Below, piece by piece: positions 8,246 through 17,167 of a stretch of 43,816 nt of DNA (positions are counted from its first letter, which is position 1; each line of letters starts with the position of its first letter). The stretch is from an uncultured Alphaproteobacteria bacterium (GTDB taxonomy: Bacteria > Pseudomonadota > Alphaproteobacteria > Rickettsiales > Midichloriaceae), in contig CAISOX010000105.1 in the NCBI GenBank assembly GCA_903887235.1, positions 1 through 43,816 on the forward strand. Reading direction: 5' to 3'. The position numbers were made by a program, and so were the translations under genes. A model generated the notes under the pieces. That model saw only the letters and a program-made list of their open reading frames with translations. It was not told where the DNA came from and ran no database searches.

Positions 8246-9451
8246 ATGAAAAGATTTTTAGGTTTGGTGCTTTTGTCAGTACTTATTGGATGTAACACTG
8301 TTGAAAACAAAATTGACCACTTTTTCGATAAAAAATCAAGCGAGAATCCTAAACTTGTGGCTCTGCCTTCGAAAAATCCATTAGAGGTTAAGATTGCTGT
8401 TTTTCTACCTCTATCTGGCAAATATCAACGTCTAGGTCAAAGTATTTTAGACTCTATGCAATTAGCCATTTATGAGCTTGGTGCTGATAATATAACCTAT
8501 AGAGCAATTGATGTAGGTAGTGATTCTGTTAGCGCTGAAAAAGCAATGGATACTGTTAATCTCGATGATATAGATATAATTCTTGGACCAGTATTTAAGG
8601 ATCAAGCAGAGATCGTTTACAAGCAAGCAAAAAAGAACAACATCTTGATGATCACATATTCTAATGATCTAGATTTGATGAACATACAAGGTCTTTATAT
8701 ATTTGACATAATTCCTAACCAACAAATCAAAAAAGTAGTTCAATATGCAAGTAGTAAACAGTATTCTAACATTTATTCAGTTGCACCTAAAAATAAATAT
8801 GGAGATTTTGTTGAAAAAACATTATTGGAAAATAGGGGAGCTGATCATTATAATGTTAAAAAGGTTTCGCTTTATACAGCTTCTAATTTACCAGTTGTAA
8901 AAAGATTTACATTAAGTGATGCTATATTAGGCACAAAAAGCTCTATAAAATATGATGTTTCTAATAAACTACCAGGATTTGGTCACCCTGCTATTCTTCT
9001 TCCAGAACAAAATAATAATCTAGTTAACGTAATTAATCAGTTACAATTTTTACACAGTAGTAGCGATTCTAAATACAAAATTTTGGGAATTGGAGATTGG
9101 AGTCAATATTCACTTGCACAAAACATCGTCACCCAAAAAGCTTGGGTAGCTGATATACCTCACAAACTACTTTCTGAATTTGAATCTCGTTTCCAGGATA
9201 ATTATAAATATGCCCCTCCTAGGATCGCAGCAATTGCTTATGATTCAATAATGTTAATCTCAGCTATCATTAAAAAAGCAAATAATGGAATAATTTTAAA
9301 ATTTGAGGATCTTGAAAGAACTGATGGCTATCAAGGTATGACTGGTGCATTTAGATTAAAATCAAATGGGGTTAATGATAGACTCTTCGCTGTATATGAA
9401 TATGAAAGGGGTACTATGAAACAAATTTTAGCTGCAGATAGTGGATTTTAA
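8246..9451 (+). CDS. LppC-like lipoprotein (penicillin-binding protein activator / periplasmic-binding fold)
   Basis: About 401 residues with a clear lipoprotein signal: hydrophobic helix ending in L-I-G-C, so acylation at Cys16 (counting from the ATG at 8246). A GTG upstream at 8237 would add only three residues. The mature protein has a type I periplasmic-binding fold like that of the LppC/LpoA group and leucine-type ABC receptors: VKIAVFLPLSGKYQRLGQSI at the start, then a D-x-x-I-I-L-G-P-V-F segment. LpoA-type proteins activate class A penicillin-binding proteins from the outer membrane; here only the C-terminal LpoA-like domain is present, as in many alphaproteobacteria. A TATAAT sequence at 8208-8213 is a possible -10 element. 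No ABC transporter genes are adjacent, which favours the envelope role. Confidence 0.8.
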   Translation: MKRFLGLVLLSVLIGCNTVENKIDHFFDKKSSENPKLVALPSKNPLEVKIAVFLPLSGKYQRLGQSILDSMQLAIYELGADNITYRAIDVGSDSVSAEKAMDTVNLDDIDIILGPVFKDQAEIVYKQAKKNNILMITYSNDLDLMNIQGLYIFDIIPNQQIKKVVQYASSKQYSNIYSVAPKNKYGDFVEKTLLENRGADHYNVKKVSLYTASNLPVVKRFTLSDAILGTKSSIKYDVSNKLPGFGHPAILLPEQNNNLVNVINQLQFLHSSSDSKYKILGIGDWSQYSLAQNIVTQKAWVADIPHKLLSEFESRFQDNYKYAPPRIAAIAYDSIMLISAIIKKANNGIILKFEDLERTDGYQGMTGAFRLKSNGVNDRLFAVYEYERGTMKQILAADSGF

Positions 9452-9468
9452 TATTAGATTTTATATTA

Positions 9469-10071
9469 CTACTTACTCAATTCTTTAGGCGCACTCTGTT
9501 TTAATTGAGTTTGATTAGAATGATATAGATTCAAAAATTTTTCGTATTGCTCGCTTAGTATTAGATTAAAATTTTCAGCTAAGAAGTTAAGTGTAGCATT
9601 AACTTGATCAAGTTCGCTCTCATCAAATTTGTTTAATACATAATTCGTAACCATAGAGGCTAAAACCGGTCTCCCGATGCCAATTTTTATTTTATTATAA
9701 TTTTTACCAACATATGAATCTATGGACCTCAAACCATTATGACCCGCATCCCTACCCCCCATTTTTATTTTAATTTTACCTACTACCAAATCTAAATCAT
9801 CGAAAATAATGAATATATCGCTCAAAGGTATTTTATAAAAATTCACAATTTTACTGATAGGAATTCCTGAATTATTCATAAACGTCATAGGCAGAAAAAA
9901 TATAACATCCTGATTAAAAATTGTAGCCTTTGCTATCTTTCCGTCAAATTTATCCTGAAATTCCGAAATTTTGAATTTTTTTGCAAACACCTCTATTGCA
10001 TTAAATCCTAAATTATGCCTTGTTTCTTTATATTTAAAACCAGGATTACCTAACCCTATTACTAATTTCAT
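9469..10071 (-). CDS. pth: Peptidyl-tRNA hydrolase
   Basis: A 200-residue bacterial-type Pth that frees tRNA from drop-off peptidyl-tRNA in the cytoplasm. The N-terminal GLGNPG motif (with Asn10), the catalytic histidine in TRHNLGF (His19), MTFMNNSG (Asn66/67), the FDDLD aspartates at 91-92 and GHNGLRS (Asn112) are all present. Length agrees with the family (about 190-200). The ATG overlaps the radC stop as ATGA. The C-terminal 20 residues are polar and beyond the conserved fold. Confidence 0.96.
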   Translation of the reverse strand: MKLVIGLGNPGFKYKETRHNLGFNAIEVFAKKFKISEFQDKFDGKIAKATIFNQDVIFFLPMTFMNNSGIPISKIVNFYKIPLSDIFIIFDDLDLVVGKIKIKMGGRDAGHNGLRSIDSYVGKNYNKIKIGIGRPVLASMVTNYVLNKFDESELDQVNATLNFLAENFNLILSEQYEKFLNLYHSNQTQLKQSAPKELSK

Positions 10072-10763
10072 TCTGAATTAATCAAATTATTTGTTTTAAA
10101 TGAAAAATAATCATTGTGCGAAACTATTATGTGATCATGCACAATAATATTTATAGCCTTTAAAGCTGTTATAATCTTATTCGTAATTTCTATATCTTGT
10201 TTAGATGGAGATATATCTCCACTTGGATGATTATGCACCAGAATAACCGCAGATGCGAAATACATTAATGCATTTTTCACAATCTCTCTTGGATGTATAG
10301 CTATTCTATCAACAGTACCAGAATCAATCATTTGTTCGTGGATTAATATATTTTTCGAATTTAAGTAAAGTATTTTAAAATGTTCAATTTTTTGAAATCC
10401 CATAGTTAAATTACAATAATTTATAACAGAACTCCAATTATTAAGTATATGAAATTTTTTATTTGAGTCACTAGGTATATGCAAACGACTAAATAAATCT
10501 TTTAATAATTTAAAGTATATCTCAGCCGATTTGCCTAAACCTTTTACTCTATTTAACTGACTATATTCGGCATTGATTACTCCAGCTAAACTTCCAAATT
10601 CCTTCAATAGTGATTTCGCCACCAGCTTGGTATCTTTAATTGGTATAACATTAAATAACAACATTTCTAATATTTCATAATCCGGCAAAGTTCTTATCGG
10701 CGATTTATAAAATCTATCTTTTAACCTCTTTCTGTGTCCATGTTTATTCTCAATTCCTTCCAT
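10068..10763 (-). CDS. radC: RadC-family JAB/MPN-domain protein
   Basis: A protein of about 231 residues. Residues 1-100 hold the helical RadC N-domain (KDRFYKS, ILEMLLFNVIP, KGLGKSAEIYFK, a helix-hairpin-helix-like part). The C-terminal half is a JAMM metalloprotease-like domain with HNHPSGD near residue 175 and then HDHIIVS, the pattern that binds zinc in JAB proteins. Despite the name, a DNA-repair role for RadC is doubtful and its true function is unknown. The ATG at 10763 is preferred to a TTG at 10769. It is coupled to pth downstream by a 4-bp overlap. Confidence 0.9.
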   Translation of the reverse strand: MEGIENKHGHRKRLKDRFYKSPIRTLPDYEILEMLLFNVIPIKDTKLVAKSLLKEFGSLAGVINAEYSQLNRVKGLGKSAEIYFKLLKDLFSRLHIPSDSNKKFHILNNWSSVINYCNLTMGFQKIEHFKILYLNSKNILIHEQMIDSGTVDRIAIHPREIVKNALMYFASAVILVHNHPSGDISPSKQDIEITNKIITALKAINIIVHDHIIVSHNDYFSFKTNNLINSE

Positions 10764-10965
10764 TATCAATCATTACCTTCCCATAAATTGATATACTTGC
10801 TTTTACTTATACTCAATTAATCTTTATTAATCTCGTTTTATTTTATTCTCTTCGTACTAGTTCAAGCAACTTATTTGTATAATTAACATAATCAGAATTA
10901 ATTTTTATACTCAGAAATTCAATTTCTAAATTTTTTACAACAACGTATTCAGAACAAGATTCAGC

Positions 10966-12474
10966 TTATAATGGCATATTGTCGTGCTTTCTCCATGGTT
11001 TTTCAACTTTTTTATTTTCAAGCATTGCTAAATATTTACATATTCTCCATCTAGTTCTGTGAGGTTTTATAATATCGTCTAAATAACCACGTGATGCCGC
11101 AACAAGTGGTGATGCAAATTTTTCTTCATACTCATCCACCGTCACCCCCTTTAGTATTTTTACCGCTCCCTTTGCTCCCATAACTGCAATCTCTGTATCA
11201 GGCCAAGCCAAATTAATATCACCTCTTAAATGCTTTGAGCTCATAACAATATAAGCCCCTCCATAAGACTTTCTTGCAATAAGGCTAATTTTTGGAACTG
11301 TAGCTTCAGCGTAAGCATATAATAACTTTGCACCGTGCTTGATAATTCCTTTATGTTCTTGATCAGTCCCTGGTAAAAAACCTGGCACATCAATGAATGA
11401 CACTATTGGTATACCAAAAGCATCACAAAACCTTATAAATCTTGCAGCTTTTATTGATGCATTGATATCTAAACAACCAGCTATTTCCATTGGTTGATTT
11501 GCTATAATACCCACAGGTCGCCCTTCAAATCTTGCAAATCCAACCATAATATTTTTTGCATAATTTTCTTTTATCTCAAAATAATCACCCTCATCAACTA
11601 CTTTTTCAATGAGTTGCTTCATATCATAAGGTTTAGTATTATCTTTTGGCACTAAAGTTTCCAAGGACATCTCAATCCTATCTGCAGGATCGTTTGTTTT
11701 ATAGGTTGGTAACTCTGCTACATTTGAAGATGGTAAAAAATCGAAAAGCCTTCTTACCATTTGCAGGCACTCTATATCATTTTCTGCGACATAATCAATA
11801 ACACCACTTTTTTTCATATGAACCTGTGCTCCACCAAGCTCATCATGCGTTACATCCTCATGCGTGGCAGTTTTCACTATGTCTGGTCCCGTCAAATACA
11901 TATATGAGGTCTGATTAACCATAAATATAAAATCTGTTAATGCTGGAGAATATACTGCTCCCCCGGCGCATGGTCCCATTATTATTGAAATTTGAGGTAT
12001 CACTCCTGAAGAATCTACATTCCTTTGAAAAATTTCTCCATATCCTTTTAGGGAATCTACACCTTCTTGTATTCTTGCTCCTCCTGAATCGTTTATCCCA
12101 ATAATAGGAGCCTTTAATCTCAGAGCTAAATCTTGTATCTTAGTAATTTTTTTTGCATGCATTTCACCTAATGAACCACCTATAACAGTAAAATCTTGAC
12201 TAAATACAAAAACCATTCTCCCATTAATAGTGCCATAGCCAATAATAACACCATCTCCTGGAAAAATTTTATCTTGCATACCAAAATTTTGGCACCTATG
12301 TTCAATAAAAGCATCCATTTCCTCAAATGAATCTGGATCTAACAAAATTTCTATTCTCTCCCTGGCAGTTAATTTGCCAGATTGGTGCTGTTTATCTATC
12401 CTCTCTTGTCCGCCACCTAATCTTACCGCTTGTATTTTTTCATTTATTTTCTCGTTAATTTTTTTATGTTGCAT
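10966..12474 (-). CDS. pccB: Propionyl-CoA carboxylase beta subunit (carboxyltransferase)
   Basis: About 502 residues, the usual length for PccB. The enzyme transfers the carboxyl group from biotin to propionyl-CoA to make methylmalonyl-CoA, feeding propionyl-CoA to the TCA cycle. The N-terminal carboxyltransferase part has [26 protein letters not shown] and [20 protein letters not shown]. The second part has [13 protein letters not shown] and SYGGAYIVM, the oxyanion-hole glycine motifs. The frame stays open upstream to 12531, but ATG 12474 matches the family N-terminus and lies just after a good promoter. The biotin-carrying alpha subunit (pccA) is not in the window. Confidence 0.95.
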   Translation of the reverse strand: MQHKKINEKINEKIQAVRLGGGQERIDKQHQSGKLTARERIEILLDPDSFEEMDAFIEHRCQNFGMQDKIFPGDGVIIGYGTINGRMVFVFSQDFTVIGGSLGEMHAKKITKIQDLALRLKAPIIGINDSGGARIQEGVDSLKGYGEIFQRNVDSSGVIPQISIIMGPCAGGAVYSPALTDFIFMVNQTSYMYLTGPDIVKTATHEDVTHDELGGAQVHMKKSGVIDYVAENDIECLQMVRRLFDFLPSSNVAELPTYKTNDPADRIEMSLETLVPKDNTKPYDMKQLIEKVVDEGDYFEIKENYAKNIMVGFARFEGRPVGIIANQPMEIAGCLDINASIKAARFIRFCDAFGIPIVSFIDVPGFLPGTDQEHKGIIKHGAKLLYAYAEATVPKISLIARKSYGGAYIVMSSKHLRGDINLAWPDTEIAVMGAKGAVKILKGVTVDEYEEKFASPLVAASRGYLDDIIKPHRTRWRICKYLAMLENKKVEKPWRKHDNMPL

Positions 12475-12502
12475 AACTCTGCCATATATTAATATTGTGC
12501 AT

Positions 12503-12531
12503 ATACTAATAAAAAAATAATTCTTTGACAA
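12503..12531 (-). promoter_or_regulatory. Probable sigma-70 promoter of pccB
   Basis: Read on the minus strand, TTGTCA (12526-12531) and TAGTAT (12503-12508) are separated by exactly 17 bases. Transcription would start near 12497, about 20 bases before the ATG at 12474. This position also argues against the longer pccB frame starting at 12531, which would have its start inside the -35 element. AT-rich DNA gives many chance -10 matches, so the call rests on both boxes with ideal spacing. Confidence 0.5.
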
Positions 12532-12627
12532 TGTTTTGAAAATTATCGTATAACAAATAGCTATTAAATATATGGCTTCACTATATTTTTGGGCTTCAAG
12601 TGATACAAAATTAATTAACTTTTTTTA

Positions 12628-14346
12628 ATGAATATATTTACGCATTTTAGAAATATACTATTTACTGATATTGAATCTATTTATCCAAAAACTATAGAAA
12701 GTGATGATGTTAAAGTTGAATTTCCAAATAATCCTGAATACGGAGATTTGTCATCTAACATAGGAATAATTATTGCTAAAAAAATAAAAGCCAATCCTAA
12801 AGATATTGCTGAAAAAATATTGAAGGTCATTAGCAAAAATGAATATATAGATGAGGTCACAATTGCAGGAGCTGGATTTTTAAATATTAAAGTAAAAAAA
12901 AGCTTTTGGTATTTATTTTTAAAGCAATTAGTAAATAGTGACCATGATTACCCTAAAATAAATATTGGCAAAGGTGAAAAAGTAAATATAGAGTTTGTTT
13001 CTTCCAATCCAACAGGTCCACTTCATTTGGGACATGCTAAGGGAGCAGTTTTTGGCGATGTGATTGCAAATTTACTTTTAAAATGTGGTTATGATATTAC
13101 TAAAGAGTTTTACATTAATGACGCAGGCAATCAGATTAATAATTTAACCAAATCATTAAAAATTAGATATAAACAATTGCTTGGAGAAAAAATAGAATTA
13201 GAGGAGAATTGTTACCCTGGGGAATATCTCATAGAATTAGCAAAAAATTTACATGAAGAAATTAGAGATGATACAAATAAACTAAATGATGAAAATTTTT
13301 TAAATAATTTTGCTGTTGAAAAAATATTAAAAATTATTAAAAATGAACTCCATCATCTTGGTGTCTATCATGATAATTTCGTTTCTGAGAAACAATTGAT
13401 ACTACAGAATAAAGTTAAGCATTGCATAGATTTTTTAAAGGAAAGAAATTTACTCTATCAAGGTACGCTGGAAAAACCAAAGGGTGAATCAAGCGATGAT
13501 TGGGAACCAAAAGAACAAACCTTGTTTAGGTCAACAAATTACGGCGATGATATTGATAGAGCTGTTGTAAAATCCAATGGGGAATACACATATTTTGCAT
13601 CTGACATCGCCTATCACTTAGACAAAATTGAACGAGGATTTAATAACATGGTGTTATTACTTGGAGCGGACCACATAGGCTATAAGAAAAGATTAGTAAG
13701 TTCTGTAAGCGCTTTAAGCGATGGAAAAGCTAAATTGGATGTTAAAATTTGTCAATTAGTGAAGCTCTTAAGGGATGGCAAACAAATAAAAATGTCCAAA
13801 CGTTCAGGAAATTTTATTTCTTTAGAAGAAATATTGGATGAAATTGGTAAGGATGCTCTAAGATTTGCAATACTGTCTAAAAGTTCAGATACGGTACTAG
13901 AAATAGATGTTGAAAAACTAAAACAACAAAATAAAGATAACCCTGTCTTTTACGTGCAATACGCATCTGCTAGAGCAAATTCTATTTTAAAAAAAGCTAA
14001 AGAAATGCAAATTAATATAGAGAACCTTGTTAAAGAAGAGGTTGATCTATCACTACTTGATAGTGAATATGATTTTAACTTAATTAAGATGTTAGCACTA
14101 TACCCAAAAATACTAACTTCTTGCCTAAATACTCTAGACCCCCATAAAATTACCTATTATTTATACGATCTAGCATGTAAATTTCACCAAATATGGAGCA
14201 AAGGCACTAAAGAAGAAAATATAAAATTCATAACCAAAGACAATGTTGAATTAACAAAAGCACGCATTTTATTAGTTCATGCCACTACATTAGTTATTAC
14301 CTCAGGATTAAAACTCTTAGGAATTAAGGCAGTGGAACAAATGTAA
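12628..14346 (+). CDS. argS: Arginyl-tRNA synthetase
   Basis: A complete 572-residue class I synthetase that charges tRNA-Arg. It has the N-terminal ArgRS-specific add-1 domain (about residues 1-100), the HIGH-type motif as HLGH near residue 133 within SSNPTGPLHLGHAKG, the KMSKRSGNF loop near residue 388, and the C-terminal helical DALR anticodon-binding domain (YVQYASARANSI onward). The gene begins after a T-rich stretch with no strong ribosome-binding site. The frame stays open for 66 codons past the stop; see the separate entry. Confidence 0.97.
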   Translation: MNIFTHFRNILFTDIESIYPKTIESDDVKVEFPNNPEYGDLSSNIGIIIAKKIKANPKDIAEKILKVISKNEYIDEVTIAGAGFLNIKVKKSFWYLFLKQLVNSDHDYPKINIGKGEKVNIEFVSSNPTGPLHLGHAKGAVFGDVIANLLLKCGYDITKEFYINDAGNQINNLTKSLKIRYKQLLGEKIELEENCYPGEYLIELAKNLHEEIRDDTNKLNDENFLNNFAVEKILKIIKNELHHLGVYHDNFVSEKQLILQNKVKHCIDFLKERNLLYQGTLEKPKGESSDDWEPKEQTLFRSTNYGDDIDRAVVKSNGEYTYFASDIAYHLDKIERGFNNMVLLLGADHIGYKKRLVSSVSALSDGKAKLDVKICQLVKLLRDGKQIKMSKRSGNFISLEEILDEIGKDALRFAILSKSSDTVLEIDVEKLKQQNKDNPVFYVQYASARANSILKKAKEMQINIENLVKEEVDLSLLDSEYDFNLIKMLALYPKILTSCLNTLDPHKITYYLYDLACKFHQIWSKGTKEENIKFITKDNVELTKARILLVHATTLVITSGLKLLGIKAVEQM

Positions 14347-14547
14347 TATGAAATAATTCACATACCTCTTTTTGACTCTGTACTTTACCAAATCTCAATT
14401 CTTCTAAAGACTATTTATTTCATCCCTCATAAACAAAGCCTAAAGATATATATTTGTAAATTAGCTAAAAGGCTTATGGGACCGACTTTGTTCGACAGAG
14501 ATGAAACAAATAGAGAAAAATCAAGAGGTATAGTTAAAGAGCAATAA
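14347..14547 (+). other. Open frame continuing after the argS stop; possible gene remnant
   Basis: Within the 307-base gap between argS and rplM, the argS frame stays open for 66 codons after its TAA before meeting TAA at 14545-14547. In DNA this AT-rich, such a stretch without a stop is uncommon by chance. The later part reads like protein (a segment LMGPTLFDRDETNREKSRG). There is no good start codon and I do not recognise the sequence. It may be the end of a decayed gene or simply chance. The rest of the gap (14548-14653) holds only a possible rplM promoter. Confidence 0.25.
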
Positions 14548-14585
14548 AAATTACAATATTAAATACTAAATTAGCAATTAATCAG

Positions 14586-14621
14586 TTGTAATAATTTTCG
14601 TTTTATGTATATTCGTATACT
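14586..14621 (+). promoter_or_regulatory. Candidate promoter of rplM-rpsI
   Basis: TTGTAA at 14586-14591 and TATATT at 14608-14613 have a 16-base spacer, and a second -10-like TATACT lies at 14616-14621. They sit 33-68 bases upstream of the rplM ATG, which fits the start of a ribosomal protein operon. No leader structure for autoregulation was recognised. Confidence 0.35.
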
Positions 14622-14653
14622 ACTAAAGTGTTTTAGAAATAAAAAGTTATTTT

Positions 14654-15109
14654 ATGAGTACAAAGTTATCAAGTACATTTTTTGCTAAACCCTCGTATGT
14701 ACAAAACAAGTGGTTGTTAATTGATGCAAAGGATCAAATATTAGGAAGGCTTGCAGCACAAATTGCAAAAATTCTACGTGGAAAGCATAAGCCTTATTTT
14801 ACACCACATATTAACTGTGGTGATAATGTCGTTGTGATAAATGCAGAAAAGTTAAAATTAACAGGCAAAAAACTTCAACAAAAAATTTACTATAGACACA
14901 CAGGATTTCCTGGAGGAATTAAACAAATTAAGGCTATTGATTTAATATCAGGGAAATATCCAGAAAGAATGTTGCAATTGGCTGTAAAAAGGATGATGCC
15001 CAAAGAGAGCCCACTTGCAAGACAACAACTTAAATGTTTGCATGTGTATGCTGGGGAAGATAACCCTCATGTGGCACAACAACCTGTTTTAATTAACCCT
15101 GTTAAGTAA
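14654..15109 (+). CDS. rplM: 50S ribosomal protein L13
   Basis: A 151-residue L13, an early-assembling protein of the large subunit. Family features are [22 protein letters not shown] near the start, [27 protein letters not shown] and the AVKRMMPK…[14 protein letters not shown] segment. It is four bases upstream of rpsI, the standard bacterial rplM-rpsI pair. Confidence 0.97.
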   Translation: MSTKLSSTFFAKPSYVQNKWLLIDAKDQILGRLAAQIAKILRGKHKPYFTPHINCGDNVVVINAEKLKLTGKKLQQKIYYRHTGFPGGIKQIKAIDLISGKYPERMLQLAVKRMMPKESPLARQQLKCLHVYAGEDNPHVAQQPVLINPVK

Positions 15110-15113
15110 TATT

Positions 15114-15668
15114 ATGAGTAATAAAGAAGAAATTGTAAAAGAAAGCAAAAAAAAGGAAACTAAAATCAAGGTTGCGTCTACATCAAAACCTAAAACCACA
15201 TCTAGTTCTATTACTAAACCAGCTTCGCCAAGTAAAGTGGTGATTTCTGAAAAAAAAGAAATCAAAAAACGAATAGATGTTGATAAGATATATGCTACAG
15301 GAAAAAGAAAAACTGCTGTTGCAAAAGTTTGGATGATAAAAAAGGGTTCTGGTAAAATCACAGTAAATGGAAAAAGCATTATAGATTATTTCAAAAGGCC
15401 TATTTATAGGATGATCATCAATCAACCTTTTGATATCGTTAAAGCACAAGGTGTTTATGATATAGAATGTCAAGTTCTTGGAAGTGGTTTATCTGGTCAA
15501 GCTGGAGCAATAAGACATGGTATAAGCAAAGCATTGAACCAAATTAGTGATGAATATCATGGCACACTAAGAAGTGGTGGATTCCTTACTAGGGATAGCA
15601 GAAGAGTGGAAAGAAAAAAATATGGACAGCCTAAGGCTAGAAAGAAATTTCAGTTCTCTAAAAGATAA
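15114..15668 (+). CDS. rpsI: 30S ribosomal protein S9 with a long N-terminal extension
   Basis: A 184-residue S9. The conserved core starts near residue 61 ([14 protein letters not shown]) and ends with the typical basic tail [17 protein letters not shown] that reaches into the P site. The first 60 residues are an added segment rich in lysine, serine, threonine and proline with no predicted fold. Alphaproteobacterial S9 proteins often have an N-terminal extension, usually shorter and acidic. The start ATG at 15114 lies 4 bases after the rplM stop, and no in-frame ATG or other convincing start immediately precedes the core, so the extension is probably real. Confidence 0.95.
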   Translation: MSNKEEIVKESKKKETKIKVASTSKPKTTSSSITKPASPSKVVISEKKEIKKRIDVDKIYATGKRKTAVAKVWMIKKGSGKITVNGKSIIDYFKRPIYRMIINQPFDIVKAQGVYDIECQVLGSGLSGQAGAIRHGISKALNQISDEYHGTLRSGGFLTRDSRRVERKKYGQPKARKKFQFSKR

Positions 15669-15838
15669 TCAATTAGTATTTATTATTATATTAATCTATA
15701 AGCATTCTGGTTTTATTGTTGTTTTAAAGCGAAATGCATTAAATATAGTGTTATTTTAAAATTAATTAATTGTGTTTACACTATTCATGCAAAAGTGTAT
15801 ACATTATTTCCTCATTTCTAATATTATTGATTAGTTAT

Positions 15839-17032
15839 ATGTTATTTAATAAACATAAAGAAAGTCATATCTTTTTTATTGTTATTGCAACAATTTCAGT
15901 ATTTGATCTTGCTATATTCTTCTATTTACCATTACTTTCAAGTATCAGGCGAGAATTCCAAGTTGATGAATCACTGATTCAATTCAGCGCAGCTGTTAAC
16001 GTTTTTGGAATTGGCGTGTCTTCTATTATTTACGGCACATTATCTGATGCATGGGGTAGAAAAAAATTGGTATTATTTGGGATAGTTTGTTTTGCAATCG
16101 CTTCTTACTGCATATCATTAGTTAACTCAATATATGTACTATTTATTTTGAGATTTATTCAAGGATTAGGAACAGGAGTATCATGGTCAGTTGGAAATGC
16201 TATAGTACATGATATTTATAAAGGTAAGATGTTTGAAAAAGCAATTATCACTCTTCATATTATTATTGGATCAATGCTTGTTATATCACCAGCATTGGGT
16301 GGATACATTGGAAATATTATTGGTTGGAGACATAGCTTTCAACTAATGGCATTTCTTGGTTGTATATTGTTTGTATACTGCATATTTTTATTGCCAGAAA
16401 CTTTGCAAAGTAAAAAAACGACAATTAATATTAAAAAAATTTTAGCCAACTATTTAACGCTGTTCAAAAATACCACGTATACGAAATTTTTAACAATCAA
16501 GGTGTTGATGGTTTCCATTGCATTTGTAAATGTCACAAATTTACCCTTACTATTTGTTGAAACATATAATACAAGTGTTGAAAACTGTGGGTTATTAATA
16601 GCCTTAGGTGCTTCAATGTTTGTGATTGGTGGAATGATGTGCAATAAATTAATAAACTACTTTTCAACATACAACATAATAAAGCATTCTCTGTATTTCA
16701 TTATTCTTAGTAGCGTTATTTTAATAATTGGTGAACAGATTGGGTTTTTAACTGCAATAAACATCCAACTAATTAAAATTCCATATCTCCTAGGAATTGC
16801 ATGCATTTTTGGTAATGCCACTCACAGGATAGTCAGCGCAATACCAGAATTATCTGGGAGTGCCTCAGCAATTATGATAACACTTGAAATGTTTATTAGC
16901 TCAATTGGAGTAAGATTAGTTAGCGTTTTTTACGATACCACAATTTATCCAATGGAAATATACGCAATTATTGCAACATTTATATCAATAATTACACTAA
17001 CCAAATTTCATGGACAAAATAATGAACAATGA
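15839..17032 (+). CDS. MFS transporter, Bcr/CflA-type drug exporter
   Basis: About 397 residues with twelve predicted membrane helices. The loop between helices 2 and 3 has GTLSDAWGRKKLVLFG, the major facilitator signature motif A; helix 4-5 has RFIQGLGTGVSWSVGNAIVHD, and helix 5 has SPALGGYIG (motif C-like), typical of the 12-helix DHA1 Bcr/CflA group of proton-driven exporters. The substrate is unknown. In intracellular bacteria, MFS proteins of this type may export amino acids or other metabolites, but nothing here shows that. The frame is open to a TTG at 15770, which would add a further hydrophobic stretch; the ATG at 15839 fits the family better. Confidence 0.85.
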   Translation: MLFNKHKESHIFFIVIATISVFDLAIFFYLPLLSSIRREFQVDESLIQFSAAVNVFGIGVSSIIYGTLSDAWGRKKLVLFGIVCFAIASYCISLVNSIYVLFILRFIQGLGTGVSWSVGNAIVHDIYKGKMFEKAIITLHIIIGSMLVISPALGGYIGNIIGWRHSFQLMAFLGCILFVYCIFLLPETLQSKKTTINIKKILANYLTLFKNTTYTKFLTIKVLMVSIAFVNVTNLPLLFVETYNTSVENCGLLIALGASMFVIGGMMCNKLINYFSTYNIIKHSLYFIILSSVILIIGEQIGFLTAINIQLIKIPYLLGIACIFGNATHRIVSAIPELSGSASAIMITLEMFISSIGVRLVSVFYDTTIYPMEIYAIIATFISIITLTKFHGQNNEQ

Positions 17033-17167
17033 AGTAATGAATAAAATTAATAATTTTATATCATTTGCAAAACCTTATTCCCTGACTAATACCAATTTTG
17101 AATGCAGTAGTATCTTGACCATAGATTTGTAGCCTGATAGTTTTAGGTGCCATTATTTATTTATTCC

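Noticed and set aside
12475-12531. Longer pccB start at 12531
   Set aside because: The added 19 residues are unlike the family, and the start would lie in the -35 box of a good promoter.
14347-14653. tRNA gene in the largest gap
   Set aside because: No T-arm, anticodon arm or CCA-proximal acceptor stem could be folded; a GTTCGAC string has no matching stem.
15770-15838. TTG start for the MFS transporter
   Set aside because: It would add an extra hydrophobic segment before helix 1; the ATG at 15839 gives a normal 12-helix protein.
17022-17132. 36-codon ORF between the MFS and cca genes
   Set aside because: It overlaps the end of the MFS gene, has no clear ribosome-binding site and no recognisable sequence; such lengths arise by chance.
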